The notes beneath the pieces were generated by a model that was not told where the DNA came from, searched no databases, and saw only the letters and a program-made list of their open reading frames with translations. From NCBI GenBank assembly GCA_003254905.1, contig QANU01058407.1, forward strand, positions 366,075-430,074: a stretch of DNA of 64,000 nucleotides, given 5' to 3'. Shown here piece after piece: positions 34,101-47,086 of the stretch. The stretch comes from Nissolia schottii. Lineage: Eukaryota; Streptophyta; Magnoliopsida; Fabales; Fabaceae. How positions within the stretch are numbered: position 1 is the stretch's first letter; the number at the start of each line of letters is the position of its first letter. Made by a program: the position numbers and the translations under genes.

Positions 34101-37100
34101 GTGATATTATACTTGCAGGCTTGTGATTATGAACCTAGTAAGTATATCTAATGGGAAGTCGCAACATGTTCCTTACCGTGATTCAAAGCTCACCTTTTTA
34201 CTTCAGGTCAGTGGTGAAATTTTCTAGCTTCATGTTGCTTTGGTGATCAATCACAATCCATGATTAGATTTCAGTATTTTAGTGTTTGGATGGTGGCAAA
34301 GCAGGTCTGTTGTCAACGTGAAATAGTTCTCGTGCAAGAACTGTGTGTTTTCTGGATATGGATAAGTTTAAAACTACAAAAATAGATATCTGAGAAATTT
34401 GTTCTTGAAGGCCAAAAATTATTTCACGTCTAATATTTATGATTATGCAATAATAGATTTGGTAGTGGGATAATTAACACACCAGATTACTTGTTCTGAC
34501 CAACTTTAATTTTTGCAATAATGAGTTTCTTTTGCAGTAAAGTTACATTGGAAAATCGTACATAATTGCAATAAACGAACTCTAGTTTCAACCATACATG
34601 CCAGAAGTTTAAGGCCTGTACATAAACATTAACTTAGATACATGTTCCCTATAAAATTGAACTGCTTTTGAAATGTTATATGGTAGAAGCATATGTATTT
34701 TGAGGGTGTTTTCAACGGAAACTTTAGTAATTGATGTTTTATAAGTCAGTTTGTTACTTGGAAATTTTGAAGGAATGGGCCGTGAATTGATATTCTGGCC
34801 AACTAGTATTTCAATACATCAGCCAGGGTTCCACACAGAATTTAAATATTTCCTCAGAACTAATTTTAGGCAAAAGTTTAGTAACTTTGTCTTATAAATA
34901 AGGAAAGGAGTTGCAGCTTATCAATAGTTTAATCAGTAATTTGTCTCTTCCTTTCAGGATTCTCTTGGAGGGAATTCAAAGACGATCATAATTGCAAATA
35001 TAAGCCCCTCCATTAGGTCAGTGAGCCTCCTTGCTCTCTGTGCTTGTTCTAAATACCTTTGCATATAAGGACATGGTGCTTTTTGCTTAAAGATTTACAA
35101 GAACCAGCAAAGACCATGTTTCAACATTTATTCCTTAGTCATATTAACTGGATTTTTAACAACTGTTGCTTGAAGAAAAAAAAAAAGAAAAAGTTATAGC
35201 TTGTTTTCTTGATTGTTAATCTCTAATTTATTTGCTGTACTCTTGCAGTTGCTCGCTTGAGACATTAAGCACATTGAAATTTGCACAGCGCGCTAAATTC
35301 ATTAAGAACAACGTAAGTCTTTGGTACTTTATGAGTTCATTTCTTACTGTACTTTCATATTTTCGCTAACAATAAGTGGTTTGATTACTACACAGTAAAG
35401 TAGATGTTGCTTCAGTGCAAGGCTGTTATTTATTTGAAAAAGCTGAATAGAATGTACATGAAAGAGAGATAGAGGCTTTTGTTGAACAATTCTAACAAAT
35501 GGCTTCTTTTCAAGAGAGCTAATTAAATAGTGTTGATATCTGAGTAAATCTATTAAGAGAGTTTTAATAATTTCTATTCATATTGTCATCTATTTGTCTC
35601 CAGGCCATTGTAAATGAGGATGCGTCTGGAGATGTCATTGCCATGAGAATTCAAATTCAACAACTTAAGGTACTCTAATTTTGATTTATCCTTTCTTCAG
35701 TTATGCTCTATACTCGGTAATTGCATAGAAGATGTTGGGTGGTCATTTTTCTTTATATATACTAGGGTAGGTAATGGTAAAATAATTTGCTTCTACTAGT
35801 GGCTCAACATTCTGAATCAAATAATGCCTTCATAGATATTACTGAAGTGCTCATCAGAAAAGTATGACATTGAGCAAGACTGCAAGAGCTTAGATTTTTC
35901 ATGCCATCACTAATTTACCAGAACATATATCTATTAAATTAGCTGATATGCAATGCTTCTTTTTGTTGGGGTTTCAGAAAGAAGTATCCCGTTTACGAGG
36001 TCTAGTAGGTGGAGGAGAAATTCAGGATATTGACACTTCAGTAATTAGCTTTCCAGGTTCTCCAGGTTCCTTCAAGTGGGAAGGCACCCATGGATCATTC
36101 AGTCCATTAACCACTGCTAAAAGGACATCTCATGTAAATATTTTATTTTGTCTGAGAAAGTATCCAATTTCACATACCTATGTGTACTGATAAGTATTTT
36201 TCTCTTGTTTGCAGAAAAAAGACTATGAAGTTGCCCTTGTTGGGGCCTTTAGGAGGGAAAAGGACAAGGATATGACATTGCAGGCATTGAGAAATGAAAC
36301 TCAAGCTGCCATGAAGCTGGTATTGTGAAAAACAGTATATTTGTTACTTAATGGTTTGTTATGTATAGTTTTATGTTTTAATGCTTGATTATATGGCACA
36401 AATCAGGCCAAACAAAGGGAAGATGAGATCCAGGGTCTAAAGATGAGGCTACGATTTCGAGAAGCTGGGTTAAAGAGGCTAGAAGCAGTTGCTTCTGGGA
36501 AGATCTCGGCTGAGACACACTTGCTGAATGAAAAGGAGGAGCTTTTGAAGGAAATTGAGGTTCTGCGGGTCCAGGTGGATCGAAATCAAGAAGTGACCAG
36601 ATTTGCTATGGAAAATTTGCAGCTGAAAGAAGAAATTAGAAGGCATGTTTTATATATACGGCATGGATTCTTTGTTTTCTTTTTTTGCTAGCTCCATTGT
36701 TTTGTTCTTGTCTTTTTGTCTATTGTGCAAACATAAGTAACACAAGAAAGGTTGGGAAATGACTTAGTTATTGGGTGTACAAAATTGAATATTCAAGTAT
36801 GAACAATATAGAAGTTTCTGTATTTTGCTTATGCCACTAACATGCAAGATGTTTGAGCTTTAACGAAGAAGAATACAATGTCCAGGTCTTTTCAAGAGAA
36901 ATACACCAGTCCATGTTTACAAAAAAATTAGTGTTAGATTACCGGTGATTTTTCTGTGATCTGTAATTTTTTTCCCCCTAAATGTCATGTTGCAAATGCT
37001 TACATATATTCTACTACACACTGTACACAGGTTGAAGTCATTTTATGAGGAAGGTGAACGTGAAATGATGAATGAACAGATCATGATACTACAAAACAAG

Positions 37101-38353
37101 GTAGGGATTAAGGATGCTTTTGTATTAGTTCATAGTTATTTACTTTATAAAAATTTTAGTCAATCTCCTCCGTGTTTTTTCATTTCTGTGCAGTTGTTAG
37201 AAGCACTAGATTGGAAATTTATGCACGAAACAGATCTGGTAATGATTCAGATTTTCAGAGTTTTTATTGTAATAATTTTTTCTTGTGTCTAGAAGGGGAT
37301 TGTGAACTTTGATGTTGACCCTCTAGTCATTTGCAACTGTTGTAGAAAACAAATTCCGACCCTGTGATGGAAGATGGACGCGAAGATGGTAATCTTATTT
37401 CCCTGCAGGTACGAATAATGTTTCATGCAGTAGTTGTTGTCTGAAGCAGTGAATGCTATGAACAAAAATGAACAAATAATTTATTGTGAGCTAAAATCAG
37501 ATTTTGATTGTGCTTCAGGTTTTCAAACTAACAGATATTTATGAGTGACCTGCTGCATAGAATTATTATTATATTATACTCTTTAATATATGAATTCAGG
37601 CTACTCTGTTGCACTGTCATAAGATCCTGCTGAATTAAGCTTTAAAATGGACTTATTTTGAATCATATCATATTGGAAGTCTCTCACAATATGTGAAGCA
37701 TGCTTGTACATTTTTGTATCTTGTCTAAGAAGAATGATACCACTGCCAGTGCTCCACTGGTAGAATACGGAAAGCTGTTTTGACTGTACATTTTTTCTTT
37801 CTCTGTATCTTGTAGCGTGTCCAATCTTATTTCACAAGAAAATCTAGATAATCTCGTTTCCACATGATTGACTATTCGAGTCCCTCACCAATATCAAATT
37901 GTGGATCTTCTGCCACCATGAGTTAATATTTTCATATTGTCAGCAACTGAATTGGGAAGCCTTGTAGTTGTAAATAGTTGGGTATATGTAAAAGGACTGT
38001 GTCTATATCTTTAATCATGTCATATTTCTATTTTGTAGTTTTTTAAGCTTGCCTTTTAATTTTTTCATGTATATAACATAATATTTGTCTGCAGGAGCCA
38101 AGTCCAAAGTCACGTTGGCAGTCTTCTCTGAGGGAGGAAAATGAGTTTCTCCGCATTCAGGTCTGGACCAATTTTGTTTTTCACTCTATTTTTTTGCTTC
38201 ATTTAATTTTCTGGTACAAGTGTTTTTCACATTATCTCTGACTTAATATAATTTTTTCTATGACAGGCTATACAAAACCAGGCAGAAATGGACACACTTC
38301 GTAAGAAGCTAGAAGTTTGCCTTCAAGAGAAAGAAGAATTGGAAAGGTGATTA

Positions 38354-38390
<37 letters not shown>

Positions 38391-40419
38391 CCCCACGGTC
38401 ACCGCATACATCTATGCAGTGGCTGTGACCTTAATTTGGACTTTGTTTCCTTCTTCGTATTGTTTCTGCGTAAGACATTTATTCCTATTTATTATTCTTC
38501 ATGATAAGATGGCGCTTCAAATTTATTGACAATATTGCAGGCACGTTGATGATTTGACAGCCAAGTTTGAACAAGAGAAATCCCAAGCAACTAAAGGGAG
38601 GGAGCAAATGGACCTTCCATCATCAACAATTGATATGCCCGCCATTAACTTCAGTGACCAACAGGAATTGAAAGCAATGGTTGATGCAATTGCTGCAGCA
38701 AGTCAAAGAGAAGCAGAGGCTCATGAGACAGCAATTGTGCTGTCAAAGGAGAATGATGAACTCAGGGTGAAACTTAAAGCCTTGATTGAGGACAACAGCA
38801 AGCTCATTGAATTGTATGAACAAGCTGCTGCTGAAAGTAGCTGTGGAAATGTTAAAGGGGAGAATGGTCACGAGATTGGTTTCAAGGTTGACAACAGTTG
38901 CCATCTTATTGAAACAAGAGAAGAGGAGTCTGAGTTGAAAAGAGTGGTCGAGAATCTCCAGCACCAGCTCAATGAATTGAATGAAGAAAATGAAAAGCTG
39001 ATGACTTTGTATGAAAGAGCCATGCAGGAGAGGGATGGCCTTAAAAGAACTCTTGCATGCTCTGGACATGAAAGAGTTGAAACCAAAGGAGAAATGGACT
39101 GTCCAGAAAAGCTTATTGAAGTCGAAGGAGGGAAATGCCTGTCAAGTGCAGAAATTGTTTCCCAGGAAGTGCAGGGTAGAGACCAAAGTTTATTTCTTGA
39201 GTGTGGCGAACAAGAAGAACTTCTAAAGGAGGAGAATGAGGTTGATATTCAGGTGAACTCTGACTCTGACATGGACATTGAGGCAACAAATATCACTGCA
39301 GCAAAATTATCAGAGGAATTAAATTGTGCTAGAGAGAAGCTTGAAAGAGTTGATGAGCAAATTTCAGATACTGTAAGAAATCTATCTTCGCTTGGTTGTG
39401 CTGAAAAAGCTGTGGTTGAGGTTGATAAGCTCTCTAGTGAAATTGAGGTGATTGAACACGATATTCAGGTCAAGCGTCAGCACTTTGAATCCTTGAAACT
39501 TCTGCTTTCTGAAGCACAAGAAAGAAAGGTTTTGGCTGATAAAAAGTTCTTGGCACTCAAATATTCATTGTCAAACTTTTCCTCATCATTTTCTTACTTT
39601 GAGCAACGAGAAGCAAGGGCCAGAGCAGGGGTGAATGACTTGACATCTCATCTTAATCGAAAGAAAGAGGCATTGGCTGCTCTTCAAGTTTCAATACAGG
39701 GGTTGGAGAATGCTCATAAGAAGAACCAAGAATCTGAAGCTGAATTAATGGCAAACATTGTGAGCATCAAATCAAAACTGGAGGAAGAGAACCGCAAACG
39801 CGAAGGTGAAAAGGTTCTTTTTGCCATTGATAACACCCAGAATACAGATCCCTCACTGAAAAATTGGTATCTCAGTGGTAAAGCTACTGATTTACTGAAG
39901 TTGGAGGAAGAAAAAACGAAGCTGCAATCAGAGATGAATCTTTCTCAAGAAAAATTGGGGCTCATAAGAAAGGAACTGGGAAATCTAAGCAAGAAGGTGG
40001 CACATGTAGAGAGCCAGATACAAGCTGTTCAAATGGAAATTCAGCATGGTTCGAGGATCGCAGAGGAAAAGGAGCTTGCACTTCAACGTGTCATGAAAGA
40101 GAAAGAGATGCTCTTGGAGTTTGGAGATAATGGCACATCTGAAATAGGGCATATGATCATTGAACTCCAGCAATGTGTGTTTGAATATGATCTAAAGGAG
40201 GCTGGAATAAAGATTCTAGAGGAAGAGTTGCAAATAGATTTTGCAAGGGCCCAGGAATTACAGACAGCCAGAGTCATTGCTGCCAACAATAAAAACAATA
40301 TCCTGTCTTTAATGTCTCGATCAAGCATGATTGAGAGGATAGAAGAAGGAATGCAAAATCTACAGACATTTATTCTGGAGATAAAACTGTTGTTAGAAGG
40401 CATTTCCCATGCCACTTGA
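31160..40419 (+). CDS. Kinesin-like protein of the KIN-12 subfamily, closest to KIN-12E (22 exons)
   Basis: A plus-end microtubule motor with an N-terminal motor; KIN-12 proteins act in the phragmoplast and spindle. Exons: 31160-31432, 31726-31881, 32092-32175, 32392-32511, 32946-33059, 33312-33404, 33537-33626, 33749-33819, 33930-34004, 34119-34206, 34958-35016, 35249-35312, 35604-35669, 35978-36133, 36215-36319, 36407-36642, 37031-37100, 37194-37238, 37346-37408, 38095-38160, 38267-38346, 38541-40419. They sum to 4053 nt (1350 aa). Motor motifs: VIIRMRPL at the domain start (residue 92), P-loop GQTGSGKT 170-177, switch [12 protein letters not shown] 291-301, switch [10 protein letters not shown] 326-333 and [11 protein letters not shown] long coiled coil fills the tail; the last exon alone encodes over 620 residues rich in Glu/Lys/Leu heptads. 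The N-terminus [17 protein letters not shown] recalls KIN-12E, but a tree is needed. Intron 16 has a GC donor. Confidence 0.95.
38354..38390. repeat. Compound (CT)n(AC)n microsatellite in a kinesin intron
   Basis: About eight CT units followed by ten AC units, eight bases downstream of the exon 21 donor. Confidence 0.9.
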
Positions 40420-42263
40420 ATTACTGCTTTCTGTAACTAACTCTCCACTTGTTAATCATAGCATGGCTTGAATATCATTTCTGGATGAGCTTAGATTAGA
40501 AACAACACTGATAATTTTTTTCCTAACTTGTGGAAAAGTAATTTAGCTTGTGTGACTACTATTGAATGAATTGCTAATTTGAGAAACAATCTCCTCTTGC
40601 AGTAATTTGCTAATTTACCCTCTCGGTGATTAATTGAACCAAAGTATCAAACCATATTATCATAGGAGAAATTCTTAATAATAGTTTGTATTATTCATGA
40701 TGCCCAAAAAGAGAAGTATATTCGTCCCAATAACACTGAAGAGAGACACTAACGAGACTACCATACAAATGAATAATAGTCATCTGTTAGTGGCAGTCAC
40801 TTTTTGATTCATTGTAACATTTCGATGCTGCTAGTATTCACTGACTTGCCTCGGCTCGGCTGAGAAAGATAAGAATGCCAAAATGGCATTTCATCGGATA
40901 TGACCAAATTGAGGAAGAGGTTAGCATTCAACATTGTTACCCCACCCATGCAATAAATCTTAAAATCAAGTTTAACCAAGTGATTTTACATTGCTACTTA
41001 CAGATTGCCTCCCCCTCTCCCAATGCCTCATTGTGGCAGTTGGGTTGTGTACAAAAATGGACTTTTGACTCTGCCCTTGGGTCCTTTTCCGTCGTGTTGG
41101 GTGGGCTATTGACTGTTGTTGAGGTGGCATTTTTTGTGGTCATCTGTGCTAATTATACTTCATTTGCCAATAAAACAAACGACTATCAAAGAGAATGAGA
41201 GAGATTATTTGCAAAAAAATGTTATATGTATATCTAATTTTATACACTCATACATACACAATTAATAATGAGCAAACTTTATTCTCATGAGTGCACAAAC
41301 ATTACAAACTTATAGATGATATTCTTAATTATACTTAGTTAAGTGCACAAACATTACATGTATTAAAATACAAACTTTATGTATATAAGTATAGGGTGTA
41401 TGTATGATGTATATTTTTTTATGTACGTATAGCAAGATTCTATTATTTGTACTAATGTAATTTGAGACATAACTAATTTACTTACTATTTAATATTAGAT
41501 GATAGTTAAATAAGACATAGGCTCATTAAAATCAAGTAAACCTTTAAATTCAACGTTGGAAGTTGTCATTATCTTTTAAATTATATTAATAGTCGTATTA
41601 GTCTTTAATATTGACAAAAGTCATTCAAATAAATCATTTTACATTAATTAAATTAGTCAATTTTAAAAATTAACTTTATAACAATCTCAATAATTAATAT
41701 AATAATTTTTATAACTTAGTGATGAATTACTTACGCTAACAACTTCAAATAAACGAATTTAAAGATTTAGAATTTAATCCAGAGCTACTGAATCGGCAAG
41801 ATACTCCACGCTATTCAATTACAAATAACAATATGTCAGGTTTATATGACTGCCAACTGTAACATAATCTCTCGACCGAAAAACCGTTTGATAAAACCAT
41901 TTTATTTTATAAATCTTCTAATCTAATGATAGTAATCGCCACCCATTGAAGATTAGGCATGGCCATGGACAAAAATAAAATAGTAAAATAACATCACATT
42001 TACACTATAATCCCGTCTTTTAAGTTCCCCCAACCATCCCCAATCACAACCGTTCCGAATTTTTCAAAATTTTCCTTTTTCCCTTTCCAACATTTTCCGG
42101 GAAAATCCAATTCCCCCTTCTTTTTTTCTGCGAGCTATGGCGTAAAACTCGAACGAAAATGAATCACCGCCGCTCGCTCAGACCTCCATTCCCTCCTCCC
42201 TGCTAGATTCCCCCGCCCAAATCAACCTCTTTCTCGCACTCTTTCTCCCCTCTTCCTCCTTCA
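40420..42263. other. Intergenic DNA between the kinesin and the small unknown gene
   Basis: Mostly AT-rich sequence. A frame at 40875-41198 (107 codons) has no recognised domain, and the normal features of a plant gene around it are not evident; I do not call it. From about 42000 the plus strand becomes C/T-rich, which fits the 5' leader of the next gene. Confidence 0.4.
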
Positions 42264-42725
42264 ATGGCCCGCCGTCAGGAGCCCTTCCCGCGCGCCGCGC
42301 CGCCGCTGAGAGCGGGGCGCCGCGCGAGCGAGGTCGCCGGCGGCGCTACGGCGGAGGTCGCGGCGGTGTTCTGCTGCGTGCCGTGCGCAGTGGTGGAAGT
42401 TGTGGTTCTTGCGGCGTACAAGGTCCCGAAGGGGCTTGTGAAGAGGGCGGTGGAAAAGGGGAAACGGCGGCGCGTGATTTCAAAGGCGAAGAAGGCGAAT
42501 ATGAGCGACGCGCTGCTATCGCAGCAGCAGCAGCAGCAGGGGGAAAACGGCGTAGTCGCGGAGAACAAGGCGGCGGGGCAGACGCTGGAGGAGCATCTGG
42601 CGAAAGATTCGCCGGAAAGGACGGATGCCGATAAGCTGGAGGAGGAAATGTGGGCCCAGTTTAACGGAGCCGGGTTCTGGAGGAGCTCTTCCCAACGGTT
42701 TCAACAACATCAAAAACTGCCGTAA
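42264..42725 (+). CDS. Small plant-specific protein of unknown function with one hydrophobic segment
   Basis: A single-exon, 153-aa ORF in strongly GC-rich DNA. The Arg/Pro-rich N-terminus (residues 1-22) is followed by a Cys-containing hydrophobic stretch, VAAVFCCVPCAVVEVVVLAAYKVPKGL (split here: VAAVFCCVPCAVVEV 32-46, then VVLAAYKVPKGL 47-58), and a very basic patch (KRAVEKGKRRR 60-70). A Gln run at 87-92 and an acidic C-terminal part (KLEEEMWAQFNGAGFWRSSS 124-143) complete it. I recognise the pattern of a short CC..PCAVV...YKVP protein family found across plants, but know no function for it. The hydrophobic segment suggests membrane attachment, possibly with lipid-modified cysteines; this is inference. 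The start is supported by a C/T-rich leader and a good ATG context (TCAATGGC). Confidence 0.8.
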   Translation: MARRQEPFPRAAPPLRAGRRASEVAGGATAEVAAVFCCVPCAVVEVVVLAAYKVPKGLVKRAVEKGKRRRVISKAKKANMSDALLSQQQQQQGENGVVAENKAAGQTLEEHLAKDSPERTDADKLEEEMWAQFNGAGFWRSSSQRFQQHQKLP

Positions 42726-43870
42726 CTGAAATAACAAACCGATGAGGGGAATTGGATCGTGTGCGGGCGGGATCACGGTGCAGATGCCTTGTGCTCTGTT
42801 TGGATTGTAGAGAACACGTTATTCTTTTATTGTGTTTTTATACGGATGTAATTATGTATTATGTACGTATTGTAAGAGTAAGAGGGTGATGAAAATTATT
42901 TACGCGATTTCACCGATACCTGATGTGAATGAGAAATTTGGTTTTGGTCTTTGGGATATTGCTACAATGCTTTGTCATGGCATGGCTACTGAGTATCAAC
43001 ACTGTTTACCCCTAATTTTATCTTTGATTTTCTTTCTTATGTTGAAAATTGTATGTTGTTTGAATGAACATGCATCTTTTGTGTGTGAAAACTTGGTTGT
43101 TTATGACCATGTGTTGCTTCTCCGTTTGGAATGTGTGAAAGGGACTGTAACTTCAATCTAAATAACCAAACCTACGATTCTATTACCGTGCATTCATAGT
43201 TAACAAGAGAAGTTCTTGTAAGTTCGTGGAGAGCTACATTAGATGTTTTAAATTAGATGGTGAATGGTATCTCCTTCTAATATAAATAGTGACATTATTT
43301 ACAGTGTAATTCGGAGTATGTTATTTTTGGATTACATAATATATTTTCCACAAACTATTTAATGATCGGTTAGAATGATAGATATTTCTTTTTTTTAATG
43401 AGTAATTTTAAATTTAAATTTTAATTATAAAAAACTTAATTATGAAAGTGTCATATCTCTTATGAGATTTCAAATGCTCGAATACAATTACTTCTAATAT
43501 AAGAATAAGTGTGCTATAACCTAAAATATATCTCCAATAAGATAGGAAGAAAAGTATAATGGTTTACCAAGTTACCTTTAAAACTAATAAACAAAGTTAA
43601 ATGACACATGAATGACTCCATGGATCAACAATTTGTGAAAAAATTGTGACTTTCAAATAATGTCATTAATATTACTTTTCTTGGGTTTCATATATGATCT
43701 TGTATAAGTTTAGCATCAGTATAAGGGCAAATAGTTCTTGAACACATTCTCTAAAATCTATTAGTAAAATACCGATCAATTTGCTTAATTATCATGAAAC
43801 TTTTTAACAGATCCTAACTTTTTTGCCTGTGTGTAATGACTCTTAGAAAATGAAGACAAAAAAAATGGAA
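42726..43870. other. 3' flank and AT-rich intergenic DNA
   Basis: The presumed 3' UTR of the small gene runs from 42726. The rest is AT-rich with no gene seen; a frame at 42832-43161 lies in this UTR-like sequence and has no recognised features. Confidence 0.4.
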
Positions 43871-46000
43871 ACGTTAATATGCAGTGCATTTAAGGCGAGC
43901 TCATCTAAGACGCGCTGCAGTGACATGGAGTGAAGAGGGCACTGTTTGGATTCTCACATCGAATGCATCATAGAAGGCGATCTCTTCCTTCCCTATATAT
44001 ATAAGCTTCCCGAAAGTGTTTAAACTTACTAATTCACTAAATAACAGTGTGTCAGAAGTTCCCAACTTAGTATTCCTTAGCGTTTAGTCATTTTAGGTGA
44101 ATGATTTTTTTCACAGTTTATTTTAAACCACGTATTTATTTTTAAAGTTATTTATTTATTTTATAATTATTTTATTTATGCATATTTTATGAAATCTTAG
44201 GAGGTGAAACTTAATATTTTATTTTATGTATTTATGAAGCTAGTTATTATTAAGAATTTTTTTATGAAATTATTATTATTATTATTTAGGAATTTCCTAA
44301 TTTAAGAAAATAATGATTTATTTTAGAAACCTTCTTTATTTATAAAAGTAGTTATCTATGAAATATTTATTAAACTATTTTAGAAGGTCATGAAACCTTT
44401 TAGAATTACATGAGACCACTTATTTTATTGCATTAAATAAAGGACAATTTTACTATAATACCCTTGTTACACTAACAAATTACCAAAATACCCCTGTTTT
44501 CAAACATTTTACACAAGTACCACGGTTTTGCCTGACGTGGCATTCGCGTACTGCGTGGTGTGGCACGTCAGATTCACCAATGAGGCTGGCGAATTCAGTG
44601 CAATTTTGCCTACAAAGTTGGCAAATCTTGTCTAAAATTGCCACTAACGTTGGCGAAGTCCAAAAAACATGGTTTCTCAGATAAGCTGCAGAAGTCCAAA
44701 AAATAAACTTGAAAAAAGACCGATACACTTGGACTCATGTGTGCGAGCTCAACTCCCTTCTCAACTCTTTTTACCAATACAAGAACTACTAAAGGTATAT
44801 AAACACTTAAAAGGTTTGTGATCTAACCAATGTGGGACTAGAGCTATTGAAATACATATTTTCCAACAATTAGCATAACACTTAAAAGGTTCTTGGATGT
44901 CATGACTTTGTTCTACTTCTCAAACAATGTCAATTCTTGCAGAAAAAGAGAAATTGGGCTGTTAGAACAATTCTTGGTATTTAAATTGTCCATTGCCTCT
45001 TACTTGGGAACCTCTCTATGCATGAGATCTTAGTCTACCTATATTTTTTCCAGATAAAATGTTTAATAAAATTAGTCATGTAAATGCTATCAGTTTCAGA
45101 TAAAGGATTATGTTATTATGCTCATGTAATGTTATGTATTTAAACAGCCTACGTTGACCCTAGTATATCTTGTATGATCGTAAAGTAGAATATGATTCNA
45201 TCTATGGTATCGGGTAGTGTATCCCTAACTATCGTGGCCTAGATACTTGGGTAGTGCGTCAGGAATAATGCATCATAAACAAAACCTTAATGCTCAGAAC
45301 GTCTATCTAGAGAACCAATTAAATTATGTTTTCAAATACTCTTATGTATTAGTTATTATTATAGAAATGTTTTATGCTTGTTTTATATATATATATATAT
45401 ATATATATTATATTGCATTTGCATGTCATGTTTTTTGAAGTGTCTCGTGTCACTGTTCGGACGACCATTAGCTAAGACTCTTCCCATAGTTATCATCTCT
45501 CAACCTCCCTCAAATTACAGGTTACAATGCGGAGTAGTAGTGTATAGAGTTTATGGTTAGTGCAACGACGTGAGTCAGCAGTTCATCTTGAGGTGAACTA
45601 CCTATAGGAATTTTTAGTCTTATTTTTATTTTGTAATCGAGTCATATCTAGAGTGCTCTAATTGTATACAGGTAGGATCTTCAGACCAATCACGTATTTT
45701 ATCATGTATATTTATGTTCATTATAAAAGAGTTTATATTTATTTCAAAAAATAAAAATTTTATTTATTTTTAATTAAAGTTAAAATGCATGTTTTTTTTA
45801 AAGGCTGTTTTAAAATACTTTTATCAAAGAACTAGTTCCTTGCGTAATAACGATTTTTGGGTCATTACATTGTGATTTATAAAATCAAGTTGATACTCAT
45901 CTATTTTGTCTAAAATGGAAAACTTGATTAGTAATACTATTCTTAACCCATAAATCTTTTTTGACAGAATTATTAACTTTTGTTTAATAATTTTTTTAAA
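43871..46000. other. Decayed repeat-rich block
   Basis: This contains a TATA-like run (TATATATATAAGC at about 43995-44007) after a GC-richer stretch, possibly an LTR promoter remnant. A dispersed-repeat-like segment follows at 44450-44730 (TGACGTGGCATT; TGGCACGTCAG), then an (AT)n tract at 45387-45409 and sequence resembling old retroelement DNA at about 45160-45720. One ambiguous base lies at 45199. No intact coding domain or element boundary could be established. Confidence 0.35.
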
Positions 46001-46625
46001 AATTATCATTTTATTTTTATTTTTTTAAAAGTTTTTGCTGGACTAGGATGGGTCGGGCTTGCGTCTCAAATTGTGAATATTATTTCTCTAGTCGCTGAAC
46101 GGTGGGCTGAATACGCAGTTGACAGCTCCAATGGTTGAAAAACTGGCATAGAATATAATAATTCCACAGCTTTGAAAATGTCATAATTTCCCTACTCTAT
46201 ATCACATTCTTGAATGCTCGTGAATAAGCCAAAGTTTTTCAGCCTTTTCGCAATCTTCTAGCACGAAGAGATATTTTAAAGAAATGATCTTGGCCTTGGA
46301 TGGCGGCAAATATATGTATAGTTAGTAACCAGTGTTGGAATTATTCACACATGGTCCATGCTTAGGTCCCCTGTTCAATTTGGGGCAAAAGTTGGTGTGC
46401 TTATTGTTGCCTAAAAAATTTACAAGTTCCCATCACATGGACCCATGATTTAAAACATCTACTAGAATCTAATTTAGCTATACAGAGTTAATCGTAATTG
46501 GTACTTGTGGCACTTAACCGGGACTAAAATACAAATTAGTTATATATGGTAGCGGGGGAGCGTGTCTTCTTAAGTGGGTAGGGTAGGTTTGGTATATATA
46601 TATATATATGATGAAACATAAGTAT

Positions 46626-46747
46626 CTTCGTAAATATATTTTATTTAATGTGTGTTTTATAAATATTATTAATTATTAATTTTATTTAAAATATTTAAAA
46701 TTAATAATTAATAATTTTCATAAAGGTAGTTTTTTAAATATATTATG
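46626..46747. repeat. AT-rich foldback (MITE-like) palindrome
   Basis: The arms meet near 46690. ATTATTAATTATTAATTTTA at 46665-46684 is perfectly inverted at about 46697-46716, and the arms continue outward with mismatches (GTAAATATATTT on the left, AAATATATTATGA on the right). It could be a small stem-loop MITE. No clear target duplication was seen. Confidence 0.55.
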
Positions 46748-46765
46748 AGGTAGATATTTTATAAT

Positions 46766-46890
46766 TAAATTTATTAAATTTTATTATCATTTCATATTTT
46801 ATATGATCATAATAAAAATTTATTTATTAAATCATTGAAAGAATCAACTTATAAGAGGTTTAAAGATTTACGAACTATTTAAGGTTATGA
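46766..46890 (+). repeat. Dispersed repeat, partner of 28330-28450
   Basis: This matches the reverse complement of 28330-28450 over about 120 bp with scattered differences (for example AAATCATTGAAAGAATCAAC in both). Non-coding. Confidence 0.65.
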
Positions 46891-47078
46891 ACATTAAGTT
46901 ATATAATTTATTAATATATTATAATATAAAAATAAGTAAATTAAATGATTATTACCTATTAAATATAATTTATGAACATAAATATATTTCTCACATGAAG
47001 AGTTTGATGAGAGAGAATAAAGAAGAGAATGGCGCGTAAGCTGAGAGACTCGTCATGAAAAAGATTCCGCGAGAATGC

Positions 47079-47086
47079 CACGTGTC
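47079..47086. promoter_or_regulatory. G-box / ABRE-like element upstream of the RING ligase
   Basis: CACGTGTC about 285 bp upstream of the start codon contains a perfect G-box (CACGTG) overlapping an ACGTGTC ABRE core. These bind bZIP/bHLH factors. Function is inferred from the motif only. Confidence 0.35.

Noticed and set aside
40875..41198. 107-codon plus-strand frame downstream of the kinesin
   Set aside because: No recognised domain, no supporting promoter or splice context, and a composition like random DNA.
42275..42568. Antisense frame within the small unknown gene
   Set aside because: Cys/Ser repeats come from the CAG run and GC-rich codons of the sense ORF.
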